This document shows, piece by piece, positions 16,672 to 23,352 of a DNA stretch of 23,352 nucleotides. The notes under the pieces were generated by a model. That model ran no database searches and was not told the origin of the DNA. It worked only from the letters and a program-made list of their open reading frames with translations. Source of the DNA: Verrucomicrobiota bacterium (GTDB lineage Bacteria > Verrucomicrobiota > Verrucomicrobiia > Opitutales > Opitutaceae); the NCBI GenBank assembly GCA_023430825.1, contig JAEYYL010000213.1:1-23352 (forward strand), in the 5' to 3' direction. The position numbers were made by a program, and so were the translations under genes. Every line of letters starts with the position of its first letter. Positions within the stretch are counted from its first letter, which is position 1.

Positions 16672-16698
16672 CTCTGTGCTCTCTGCGATCTCTGTGTT
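16672..16698 (-). repeat. 9-nt-period dispersed repeat, inverted copy
   Basis: On the minus strand three exact units read AACACAGAG, ATCGCAGAG, AGCACAGAG, preceded by GTTTT and followed by AAGAGAAAAG. It is in opposite orientation to the copy 0.8 kb away at 15865, so the two flank the antitoxin-like gene as inverted repeats. Confidence 0.85.
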
Positions 16699-16858
16699 AA
16701 AACGGTTTGGGGTTCGTTGACCGGACGAAGGAGGGAATGGAGAGCGAACGCTGATCTTTTGGTCGGGTCGCGGGATTGAACGGCCGGGGATGCCCGTTCT
16801 CCGTTGGCTGCGGGAAGACTCGCGCTCGGCGGCGAAGGGCGCATGGTCGGCGGCTGCG

Positions 16859-17452
16859 ATGAAGATCAAATCTGCCGTTTTCGAAACCAGTGCGCCCCAG
16901 TTGAACGATTGTCCGCCGGCGACGCTGCCGGAGTTCGCCTTCATCGGGCGCTCGAATGTCGGCAAGTCGTCGTTGATCAACCTGCTCGCGGCCAAGCGCG
17001 ATCTCGCGAAGGTGTCGGCCACGCCGGGAAAGACGCGGCTGATCAATTTTTTCCGGATCAACGACGCGTGGCGGCTCGTCGACCTGCCGGGCTATGGTTA
17101 TGCGAAGGTCGGCAAGGAACAGCGCGCGGACTTCAACGAGGCGGTGGCGGATTTTCTGGAGGAGCGGGAGAATTTGCGGCGCGTGTTCGTGCTGATCGAT
17201 TCGCGGCTGCCGCCACAGCGGATCGACGGGGAGTTCCTGCAGTGGCTCGCGGAGTGCGAGGTGCCGTTCGCGCTGGTGTTCACGAAGGCGGACAAGCAGT
17301 CGGCTTCGCAGACGCGGACGAAGATCGAATTGTTTCAGCGAACGATGGAGGAATGGGGTGTGGCGGTGCCCGACTGCTTCGTGTCGTCGGCGGAAACAAA
17401 GCTGGGGCGGTCGGAGATCCTCGCGTTCATCGAGCGCGAGCGGAATGCGTAG
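16859..17452 (+). CDS. engB: Ribosome biogenesis GTP-binding protein EngB (YihA/YsxC)
   Basis: EngB is a GTPase needed for assembly of the large ribosomal subunit. The 197-residue protein has G1 GRSNVGKS (30-37), G2-region SATPGKT (53-59), G3 DLPGYG (75-80), G4 TKAD (142-145) and G5 SSAE (176-179), with the EngB-typical GYGYAKV and LIDSRxPP motifs. ATG 16859 (MKIKSAVFETSAPQLNDCPP) fits the family; an upstream ATG at 16790 would add an Arg/Ala-rich segment that the family lacks. A 9-nt-period repeat ends 160 bp upstream. The gene is single and convergent with the membrane-protein gene (62 bp between stops). With hflX, the window contains two ribosome-linked GTPases. Confidence 0.97.
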   Translation: MKIKSAVFETSAPQLNDCPPATLPEFAFIGRSNVGKSSLINLLAAKRDLAKVSATPGKTRLINFFRINDAWRLVDLPGYGYAKVGKEQRADFNEAVADFLEERENLRRVFVLIDSRLPPQRIDGEFLQWLAECEVPFALVFTKADKQSASQTRTKIELFQRTMEEWGVAVPDCFVSSAETKLGRSEILAFIERERNA

Positions 17453-17514
17453 CGTCCGCGGGAAAGCCTTCGGGATCGCGGGAGGGGGCGCCCGCGAGTA
17501 GGCGGCCTACAGGC

Positions 17515-18462
17515 TCAGGTGCGGACGGTGTCGAAGGCTTTTTGGATCGCGGCCTTCACCTGTTCCGGAGTGCCGCCGCCGAGAGCGAGCGTGCGCGCTT
17601 CCTGCAACGGGAGCAGGAGGTCGGCTTTGAGCTGCGTCTCGGTTTGTTTCGCCTGCGCGCGCAGGGCTTCGCGACGCGCCTGGAGGACATCGGAGTCGCT
17701 GCCGCGCACGATGGTGACGAGGGTTTCGGCGACGCGGCTGAGGATCTGCGAGACGGCTTCGGACGCGTAGCCGCCGAGGAGCGCGAGCACGGGCGGGCCG
17801 AGGAGTTGCTGGAGCGTTTCGTTTTCCGCGGTGGGATCGAGGAGGTATTTGCCGAAATAGCCGAGGATCGTGCCGGCGGTGATGCCGAGGAAGAAGCGCA
17901 CGAAATACGTCTGCTCGTAGCGCGGATCGAAGGTGCTTCGGACAATGTATTTGTGCGCGGTCGACAAACCGTAGAACGCGGAGCCGAGCGCGGCGGAGAC
18001 GATGAGGCCGAATGTGTCGAACACCTGATCGATCCAGCCGGGGGCGTTGGGCCCGGCGAGGAGTTGCTGCACGACGGTGATGACGATGAAAAAGCCGAGG
18101 CTGATCAGGCTGGCGCGCAGCAGCGTGGCGAGCGTCGGGTTGCCGACGATTTTGCCGTTCGGTGTTTCGCTGGCGGCGATGGTGACGGCGGTCGCGGGAG
18201 CGATGAGCTGACTGAGCGCGCCGTGCACGGCGAGTGCGGTGATGAAACGCGCGCGGTCGTCGGTAAGCGGCGCGGGCGCGGGCTCAGCTGGCGCCGAATC
18301 CGTCGGGCCGTAGCAGAGTGCGGCGAGGCCCTGGCGCACCGACTCGGGCACCGTGAGGCCGAGACGGCGGCTGTGGCGGAGCATGATGTCGATGTCGGCG
18401 AGCGCGGAGCGGAGATGTTCGTCGCAAAGCGGGAGCAGCGGGGACGCGGGGGTGTCGGCCAT
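17515..18462 (-). CDS. Membrane protein of unknown function with C-terminal coiled coil
   Basis: The 315-residue protein is not recognised. Its N-terminal soluble part (about 1-70) ends in a Pro/Ala linker. Hydrophobic segments are at about 113-135 (LATLLRASLISLGFFIVITVV), 150-166, 188-206 and possibly 221-233. A charged, heptad-like helix (about 255-285, QARREALRAQAKQTETQLKA) and a Glu/Lys helix follow at the C-terminus. ATG 18462 (MADTPASPLL) is preferred; the frame continues 108 bp upstream with an unconvincing Arg/Pro-rich extension. It follows the hybrid kinase gene on the same strand with a 213-bp gap holding a small palindrome and the second 31-bp element, so cotranscription is doubtful. 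Confidence 0.75.
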   Translation of the reverse strand: MADTPASPLLPLCDEHLRSALADIDIMLRHSRRLGLTVPESVRQGLAALCYGPTDSAPAEPAPAPLTDDRARFITALAVHGALSQLIAPATAVTIAASETPNGKIVGNPTLATLLRASLISLGFFIVITVVQQLLAGPNAPGWIDQVFDTFGLIVSAALGSAFYGLSTAHKYIVRSTFDPRYEQTYFVRFFLGITAGTILGYFGKYLLDPTAENETLQQLLGPPVLALLGGYASEAVSQILSRVAETLVTIVRGSDSDVLQARREALRAQAKQTETQLKADLLLPLQEARTLALGGGTPEQVKAAIQKAFDTVRT

Positions 18463-18550
18463 GGGGAACGGGAGCGAAGCGTGGAGGTGGCCCGGTTTTC
18501 TCGTGCGGACGGAGAAGACGCGGGTGGGTGCGGCGACAGTGGTGCGAACG

Positions 18551-18565
18551 ATTGGCGACGCCAAT
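18551..18565. promoter_or_regulatory. 15-bp palindrome upstream of the membrane-protein gene
   Basis: ATTGGCG (18551-18557), one base, CGCCAAT (18559-18565) is a perfect palindrome about 90 bp upstream of the chosen ATG at 18462. Size and position suit a dimeric repressor or activator site, but the regulator is unknown and the match may be chance. Confidence 0.35.
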
Positions 18566-18626
18566 GGCAAAACGCAGCTGGTTTACGCCGGCGTCGTCGT
18601 GTGATCGAGGGGGCGATGATGTCCTC

Positions 18627-18657
18627 GAAACGCGGCGGGTGCGCCGCGGCTCCATGG
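18627..18657. repeat. 31-bp dispersed element, copy 2
   Basis: It matches the element at 3308-3338 at all but two positions, including the closing GCGCCGCGGCTCCATGG. It ends 18 bp after the 3' end of the hybrid kinase gene on the minus strand. Confidence 0.75.
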
Positions 18658-18675
18658 ATGAGGATCGCGACTGGC

Positions 18676-21354
18676 TCAGTCGTCGAGGCGGGAGGTGGCT
18701 TCGAGGAGGCGGATGATATCGGGCGCCTGGATCGGTTTGGTGAGGTAATCGTCCATGCCGGCGGCGACGCATTTCTCGCGATCGCCGACCATGGCGGAGG
18801 CGGTGAGTGCGATGATGCGGAGCTTCTTGTTGCGCGCGCCGGTGCCGCCGGCGCGGATGTTGGCGGTTGCGGCGTAGCCATCCATCTCGGGCATCTGGCA
18901 ATCCATGAAGACGAGATCGTAATTGCCGCGGCGCAGCGCTTCGAGGCAGGCGAAGCCGTTGTCGACGAGCAGCGGGGCGTAGCCGAGGCGCTCGAGCAGG
19001 CGGGTGATGAGTTTTTGGTTCACGGCGTTGTCCTCGGCGACGAGGACGCGCAGCGGGTGGCGGCGGGCGAGGGTGGGGTCGAGTTCGGGGGCGAGAGGGA
19101 GGGCGCTCGGGGCGGCGGCCGGGTCGCGGGCGAGGGTGGTGTGCAGGGTGTCGAGCAGCGATGACTGGCGCACGGGTTTGCAGAGGATGGCGTCGAAGAA
19201 TTTCTCGGGGTTGAACGGGCGCAGTTCCTCGCGGCTGACGGAGGAGAGCAGGATGAGGGCGAGTTCGTCGCGGGGGCGGAGGCTGCGGAAATTGAACGCG
19301 AGTTCGACGCCGTGCATGCCGGGCATCATCATGTCGAGCAGGGCGACGTGGGCGGGGCGTTCGTCCTCGAGGTAGGCGATGGCATCGTCGGGGCGTTCGA
19401 AGGCGTGGCAGAGGAGGCCCCAGCGGCCGAGCTGGCTGGAGAGGATGCGGCGGTTGGTTTCGTTGTCGTCGACGATGAGTGCGTGCCGGCCGACGAGGTC
19501 GACCTGCACGTGGCCGGTGGGAGAGAGGGCGGGCTGGCCTTCGGGGGCGGGCGCGGTGGGGGCGTCGATCCAGAAGCGAAACGTGGAGCCGGTGGTGGAG
19601 GTTTGGGCGAGGGCGATTTCGCCGCCGAGGAGTTGAACGAGACGGCGGCTGATCGCGAGGCCGAGGCCGGTGCCGCCGAATTTGCGGGTGGTGGAGGAGT
19701 CGGCCTGGCTGAAGGGTTTGAAGAGCCGGTCGACGCGGTCGGCGGGGATGCCGGGGCCGGTGTCGCGGACGGCGAAGGCGATGCGTTGCGGTGTGCCCTC
19801 GGCGCCGGGTTCGCGGGTGATGCGGACCTCGACCTCACCCTGGGCGGTGAACTTGATCGCGTTGCCCACGAGGTTGACGAGCACCTGGCGGAGGCGCGTG
19901 CCGTCGGTGACGATCCAGTCGGGCACGCCGTCCTCGATCCAGTGGAGCAGCTCGATTTTTTTTTCGTTGGCCTTGCTCCAGAGCAGGTCGAGCACCTCCT
20001 CGACGCAGCGGCGCACGGGGACGGGGTGGTGGTCGAGGTCGAGGTGGCCGGATTCGATTTTGGAGAAATCGAGGATGTCGTTGATGAGGGTGACGAGCGA
20101 TTCGCCGCTGGAGCGAATGGTGAGGAGCCAATCGCGTTGTTCGGGGTTGAGTGAAGTATCGAGGAGGAGGTTGGTGAAACCGATGACGCCGTTCATCGGC
20201 GTGCGGATCTCGTGGCTCATGACGGCGAGGAATTCGCTTTTTGCGCGGTCGGCGGTTTCGGCGTCCTCCTTGGCCTGGCGGAGTTCGGTCTCGAGCTGCT
20301 TTTGTTTGGTAATGTCGGTCTGGGTGCCGAGCATGCGGAGGGGCCGGCCTTCGGGGGAGAAGTGGGCCTTGCCGCGGGCGAGAATCCAGCGCCAGTGGCC
20401 ATCCTTGTGGCGGAGCCGGTATTCGCTGCGGTAGTGATCGACGCGACCGGAGAGGTGGGCATCGAGTTCGGCTTCGACGCGGCTGAGGTCGTCGGGGTGC
20501 ACGTGCGCGATCCAGCTGTGGCGGGTGTTGGGGAGTTCGTCGTCGCGGTAACCGAGGATGCTTTTCCAGCGGGGCGAATACCACACGGTGTCGGTCTCGA
20601 GGTTGAAGTCCCACACGCCCTCGTCGCTGCCCGCGACGGCGAGTTGCCAGCGTTCCTCGCTTTCGCGCAAGGCGCGCTCGGCCTGGCGGCGGGCGGTGGC
20701 GTCGCGGTCCATGCCGAGGACGAGTTCGCGACCGTTCACCACGACGAGGCTGGTGAAGTATTCGACGTCGAAGAGAGTGCCGTCCTTGCGGCGGTGCTGG
20801 CCGGAGCCCTCGATGCGGCGGTGGGCGCGCAGATCGCGCGCCCAGCTGGCGGCGTGTTGGTGAGCCCACGGCCGGCCCTCGATGAGGTCGACGCACTGGC
20901 CGACGAGTTCCTCGCGAGTGTAGCCGTGCATTTCGCAGGCGGTGGGATTGCAGTCGACGATCTTGACGGGGATGACGGGGTCGTTGGGGTCGAAAAGAAA
21001 AATGCTCAATGGGGCTTTGTCCCAGAGGGCGGTGAGCTGCGCGGCGGTCTCGGCGATGGGTGGACGATCGGCGTGGGGGCGAACGGGAAGCCGCTTGGCG
21101 ACGCGCGCGGCATCGAAGGTTTTCCAGGCGATGCAGAGAAGGGCGCTGGCGACGATCGACGAAGCGACGGCGATAGCGAAGGCGGTGCCGGGACCAGCGG
21201 AGAATCGCAAGGCGAGGAAGCTGCCGACGGCGATCACGGCGAGCGCGGCGGCAACCGACGCGGGGACGAGCGCGCGGTGGAGGGGGCTTCGGCTCACGGA
21301 ATCAGACGTTGGTGGGGTGTCGGCGGTTGGCCAAGGCATTTCGCGACGAGGCAT
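18676..21354 (-). CDS. Hybrid sensor histidine kinase (2 TM, 2 PAS, HisKA-HATPase, 2 receivers)
   Basis: The 892-residue protein has two N-terminal transmembrane helices (about 29-50 and 57-77), a PAS domain (about 104-225), a second PAS/PAC domain (about 232-355), HisKA with phospho-His H381 in MSHEIRTPMNG, and an HATPase domain with N-box NLVGNAIKF, DTGPGIP and GGTGLGLAISRRLV. The first receiver has D674 in LLDMMMPGMHG; the second has D818 in FMDCQMPEMDG after VLVAEDN. No HPt or output domain is present, so phosphate must pass to a separate HPt or regulator. The short loop between the helices leaves little periplasmic sensor; the PAS domains probably sense inside the cell. ATG 21354 or 21339 is possible. 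It is divergent from kamA (118 bp). Confidence 0.96.
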   Translation of the reverse strand: MPRREMPWPTADTPPTSDSVSRSPLHRALVPASVAAALAVIAVGSFLALRFSAGPGTAFAIAVASSIVASALLCIAWKTFDAARVAKRLPVRPHADRPPIAETAAQLTALWDKAPLSIFLFDPNDPVIPVKIVDCNPTACEMHGYTREELVGQCVDLIEGRPWAHQHAASWARDLRAHRRIEGSGQHRRKDGTLFDVEYFTSLVVVNGRELVLGMDRDATARRQAERALRESEERWQLAVAGSDEGVWDFNLETDTVWYSPRWKSILGYRDDELPNTRHSWIAHVHPDDLSRVEAELDAHLSGRVDHYRSEYRLRHKDGHWRWILARGKAHFSPEGRPLRMLGTQTDITKQKQLETELRQAKEDAETADRAKSEFLAVMSHEIRTPMNGVIGFTNLLLDTSLNPEQRDWLLTIRSSGESLVTLINDILDFSKIESGHLDLDHHPVPVRRCVEEVLDLLWSKANEKKIELLHWIEDGVPDWIVTDGTRLRQVLVNLVGNAIKFTAQGEVEVRITREPGAEGTPQRIAFAVRDTGPGIPADRVDRLFKPFSQADSSTTRKFGGTGLGLAISRRLVQLLGGEIALAQTSTTGSTFRFWIDAPTAPAPEGQPALSPTGHVQVDLVGRHALIVDDNETNRRILSSQLGRWGLLCHAFERPDDAIAYLEDERPAHVALLDMMMPGMHGVELAFNFRSLRPRDELALILLSSVSREELRPFNPEKFFDAILCKPVRQSSLLDTLHTTLARDPAAAPSALPLAPELDPTLARRHPLRVLVAEDNAVNQKLITRLLERLGYAPLLVDNGFACLEALRRGNYDLVFMDCQMPEMDGYAATANIRAGGTGARNKKLRIIALTASAMVGDREKCVAAGMDDYLTKPIQAPDIIRLLEATSRLDD

Positions 21355-21472
21355 CGGGCGGAGGCGGCGGGAATGCGAGCAAGGGGAAAGGCGGGCTGCT
21401 CCGGCGCTGGCACAAATCGGGCCGGGGGTTTGACAGCTTTTGCGGCGTGTTTAGCCCTATCGGACCAACGCC

Positions 21473-22678
21473 ATGCATTATACCGAAAACCGCGCCGCCT
21501 GGTTCGAGGGCCAGGGTCTCTGGCAGGATGTTCCCGAGTCGCAATGGCGAGACTGGACCTGGCAGTTGAAGAACCGTCTGACGACGGTGGCGCAGCTCGA
21601 GCAGCACATGACGCTGACGCCGGAGGAGAAGGCGGGCTGTCTGTTTGCCAACCATAAGCTGTCGCTCGCGATCACGCCGTATTTTTTCAACCTGATCGAC
21701 CGAGACGATCCGAATTGTCCGATTCGCAAGCAGGTGATTCCGCGCGCGGGCGAGATGCAGTTGTCGGCGGAGGAGCAGCTGGATTCGCTCGGGGAGGACG
21801 GGCATTCGCCCGTGCCGGGGCTGGTGCATCGTTATCCGGACCGGGTGCTGTTTCTGGTGACGGATCGCTGTGCGTCGTATTGCCGGTATTGCACGCGCAG
21901 CCGGCTCGTGTCCAACGCGCAGGACTACAATTTTCATCCGGAATACGAGCAGGGTCTGCGCTACATCGAGGCGCATCCGGAAGTGCGCGACGTGCTGCTG
22001 TCGGGTGGCGATCCGCTGTTGTTGTCGGACAAGAAGCTGGAACACCTGTTGAGCCGGCTGCGGGCGATCAAGCATGTGGAGTTCATCCGCATCGGTTCGC
22101 GCATCCCGGTGTTTCTGCCGCAGCGGATCACGCCGGAGTTGTGCGACGTGTTGAAGCGTTACGGGCCGATCTGGATGAGCATCCACGTGAATCATCCGAA
22201 GGAGGCGACGGCGGAGCTGCGCGATGCGTGCGAACGGTTGTCGTTTGCCGGCGTGCCACTGGGCAACCAGAGCGTGTTGTTGCGTGGCGTGAACGACGAT
22301 GCGGAGGTGATGAAGGCGCTGGTGCACCGGCTGCTGCGGATGCGGGTGCGGCCGTATTATCTTTACCAGATGGACCTGATCACGGGCGGGGCGCACTTCA
22401 AGGCGGACGTCCGGAAGGGGCTGGAGATCATCCAGGGGTTGCGCGGGCACACGACGGGCTACGCGGTGCCGCAATACGTGATCGATGCGCCGGGCGGTGG
22501 CGGGAAGGTGCCGATCAACCCCGATTATCTGGAGCAGATCACGGAGGATGAGGTGGTGTTTCGAAATTACGAAGGTCGGGTTTTCCGGTATCCGCTGAAG
22601 AGCACGCCGCTGGTGCCGCGAGTGGCCGAGGTGGAGCCGCCGGCCGAGCCGGTGGTGCAGCCGGTGCTGAAAAACTGA
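21473..22678 (+). CDS. kamA: KamA family radical SAM lysine 2,3-aminomutase
   Basis: This enzyme uses a [4Fe-4S] cluster, S-adenosylmethionine and PLP to move the amino group of L-lysine from carbon 2 to 3, giving beta-lysine. The 401-residue protein has the cluster motif C133-x3-C137-x2-C140 (RCASYCRYCTRSR), the PLP lysine K345 in DAPGGGGKVP and carboxylates D301 and D338; these match C. subterminale K337, D293 and D330 with a constant offset of eight. Retention of both Asp residues favours lysine over glutamate as substrate. The N-terminal WxDVPxxxWxDWxWQLKNR motif is standard. No ablB acetyltransferase, EF-P or epmA neighbour is present. TTGACA at 21430 could be a -35 box but lacks a good -10 partner. 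ATG 21473 is clear. Confidence 0.96.
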   Translation: MHYTENRAAWFEGQGLWQDVPESQWRDWTWQLKNRLTTVAQLEQHMTLTPEEKAGCLFANHKLSLAITPYFFNLIDRDDPNCPIRKQVIPRAGEMQLSAEEQLDSLGEDGHSPVPGLVHRYPDRVLFLVTDRCASYCRYCTRSRLVSNAQDYNFHPEYEQGLRYIEAHPEVRDVLLSGGDPLLLSDKKLEHLLSRLRAIKHVEFIRIGSRIPVFLPQRITPELCDVLKRYGPIWMSIHVNHPKEATAELRDACERLSFAGVPLGNQSVLLRGVNDDAEVMKALVHRLLRMRVRPYYLYQMDLITGGAHFKADVRKGLEIIQGLRGHTTGYAVPQYVIDAPGGGGKVPINPDYLEQITEDEVVFRNYEGRVFRYPLKSTPLVPRVAEVEPPAEPVVQPVLKN

Positions 22679-22843
22679 GCGCACGGGTGCGTCGGGACCG
22701 GCTCCGGGCGGTGTGCGGGCTGCGGACGCTAAGGCGGCGGATGCGCCTTCGCGCGTCGCACGGCCGGTCGGCGGCGAGGTCGAACCCACGCGAGTTCGCG
22801 CGGGGGACGGCCCGACGAGGCGAAGATGCTGCGTCGGCTAGAT

Positions 22844-22856
22844 ACTGATAATCAGT
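22844..22856. promoter_or_regulatory. 13-bp perfect palindrome
   Basis: ACTGAT, one base, ATCAGT. It lies about 165 bp after kamA and 18 bp before a terminator stem. It could be a protein-binding site; it is too tight to be a useful RNA hairpin. Confidence 0.35.
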
Positions 22857-22873
22857 CGATTACAACGCTGCGG

Positions 22874-22902
22874 AAAAGGCCGAAAAAACTTCGGCTTTTT
22901 TT
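22874..22902 (+). terminator. Intrinsic terminator
   Basis: GCCGAA (22879-22884), loop AAAAC, TTCGGC (22890-22895) and a seven-T run. It lies about 200 bp after kamA and is the only clear terminator for it; it may instead end a separate short RNA. Confidence 0.8.
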
Positions 22903-23005
22903 GAGCATTATGACGCGAGCCCCGTCTATCTCTGTGTAGTCAACATCGTCCACGGGGACGGTGAATGTTTGTAGTTCTTACGGTTTGCTTGGTGTTAGGT
23001 CACTT

Positions 23006-23029
23006 GAGCCGCTTCTTCGGAGGCGGCTC
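23006..23029 (+). terminator. Possible terminator or attenuator hairpin
   Basis: GAGCCGC (23006-23012) and GCGGCTC (23023-23029) form a perfect 7-bp stem around TTCTTCGGAG, followed by TTGTGTTT. It is the second hairpin with terminator character within 130 bp, which suggests a short transcription unit between them. Confidence 0.5.
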
Positions 23030-23055
23030 TTGTGTTTCAGGGGACAGGGGGGGCC

Positions 23056-23286
23056 GACACGGAGGAAGCGGGAGGCCACGAGGGTGTTTGGGGGCTGTCA
23101 GGCGGACGAGTGCTGACGACGAGGAGGCTCGGATTGCATCAAGTATTTCGCTCTGTGGCCTCGGAGTTCCCTCCGTTTGTTTCGTTGAGGTGTGATTTAG
23201 CCCGAATACGTCACACTGGAATCAACCAAGTCATGGTTCACAGAGGACACTGAGCTCTGACCCAGAGGCAGCAGGAGGCCACAAGG
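23056..23286. repeat. Cluster of diverged 9-nt-period repeats in both orientations
   Basis: Plus-oriented units occur at 23056-23084 (GACACGGAG, GAAGCGGGAG, GCCACGAGG) and 23235-23286 (TTCACAGAG, GACACTGAG and later CAGAGG, GGCCACAAGG). A minus-oriented copy lies at 23151-23184 (CTCTGTGGCCTCGGAGTTCC). All are more diverged than those at 15865 and 16672. Confidence 0.6.
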
Positions 23287-23352
23287 TGTTGGATGCGTTT
23301 GTTGCGAAAACGAGGCGGATTGGAAGGGGAGGCCAGATAGGATCGGTGAATT

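Larger units (their letters stand above)
16323..16858. other. Gene-free spacer between the antitoxin-like gene and engB
   Basis: It contains the candidate promoter above, a near-direct repeat of CGATGGGGTCA (16432-16442 and 16451-16461), a hairpin CGGGTT (16469-16474) / AACCCG (16480-16485), and an inverted 9-nt-period repeat (16672-16698). The GGTGGCCGATGGGGTCA segment is reminiscent of insertion-sequence ends, but no transposase or second end was seen. No gene is supported. Confidence 0.5.
22679..23352. other. Gene-free tail with structures and repeats
   Basis: No credible gene was found. The stretch holds a 13-bp palindrome (22844), a terminator (22874), a long-looped inverted repeat CCCCGT (22920-22925) / ACGGGG (22952-22957), a GC hairpin (23006) and a cluster of 9-nt-period repeats (23056-23286). 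The T/A-richer stretch 22840-23005 differs from the surrounding GC-rich DNA. Confidence 0.6.

Noticed and set aside
16804..19164. A 786-codon plus-strand open frame crossing engB and the membrane-protein and kinase genes
   Set aside because: It overlaps three well-supported genes in other frames and has a Gly/Ala/Glu-rich composition typical of shadow frames.
22840..22870. A tRNA anticodon-arm-like stretch around CTGATAATCAG
   Set aside because: The palindrome leaves no 7-nt loop, and no T-arm (GGTTCGAATC-type) or acceptor stem can be built around it.
22965..23195. A 76-codon frame in the tail with a hydrophobic start (MFVVLTVCLVLGHLSRFF)
   Set aside because: It runs through a hairpin and diverged 9-nt repeats, and after the first 18 residues its composition is Gly/Arg/Ser-rich noise. 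No homologue is recognised.

Overview
The window is GC-rich, with long open frames antisense to real genes. Its gene content points to a member of the Verrucomicrobiota, most likely Opitutaceae-like. The strongest taxonomic marker is the 1189-residue ThuA / beta-propeller / HEAT / CxxCH protein, a 'PVC-type' haem-binding architecture typical of Verrucomicrobiota and Planctomycetota. The assignment is inferred from family knowledge; no rRNA or tRNA gene was seen. Most genes are chromosomal housekeeping or metabolic single genes on both strands, separated by repeat-rich spacers.

Layout. 1-1510: a degenerate integron-type tyrosine integrase that lacks the catalytic Arg-I segment, then a repeat-rich spacer. 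1511-3288: hflX (GTPase) divergent from a single-domain response regulator. 3349-5378: a lactonase-family beta-propeller and tag (3-methyladenine DNA glycosylase), both on the minus strand, separated by hairpins and an orphan plus-strand terminator. 5748-7325: a glutaredoxin, a DUF1328 small membrane protein, a very clear bidirectional terminator and a convergent exported protein. 7530-9177: an alpha/beta-hydrolase remnant, a SixA-type phosphatase and a two-domain GNAT protein. 9359-13852: a D-tagatose/D-psicose 3-epimerase-like enzyme followed by the large ThuA-cytochrome protein, a plausible carbohydrate module. 13955-15824: a QueC-like PP-loop protein outside any queuosine operon, a doubtful small ORF and methylglyoxal synthase. 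16113-17452: an antitoxin-like small protein without a visible toxin, and engB. 17515-22678: an unknown membrane protein and a large hybrid sensor kinase on the minus strand, divergent from a lysine 2,3-aminomutase. 22679-23352: no convincing gene, but hairpins and repeats.

The most unusual signal lies in the spacers. (i) REP-like palindromes carry a GTAG head directly against the stem, and the TAG of that head is the stop codon of both hflX and tag. (ii) A dispersed repeat with a 9-nt period (units like AACACAGAG, GCCGCAGAG) recurs in both orientations. (iii) A 31-bp element near 3.3 kb recurs at 18.6 kb. Two genes (integrase, hydrolase) have lost large internal segments, so the spacers look like a record of rearrangement. 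No CRISPR array, prophage or intact insertion sequence was found, and no clearly new multi-gene defence or biosynthetic system can be claimed.
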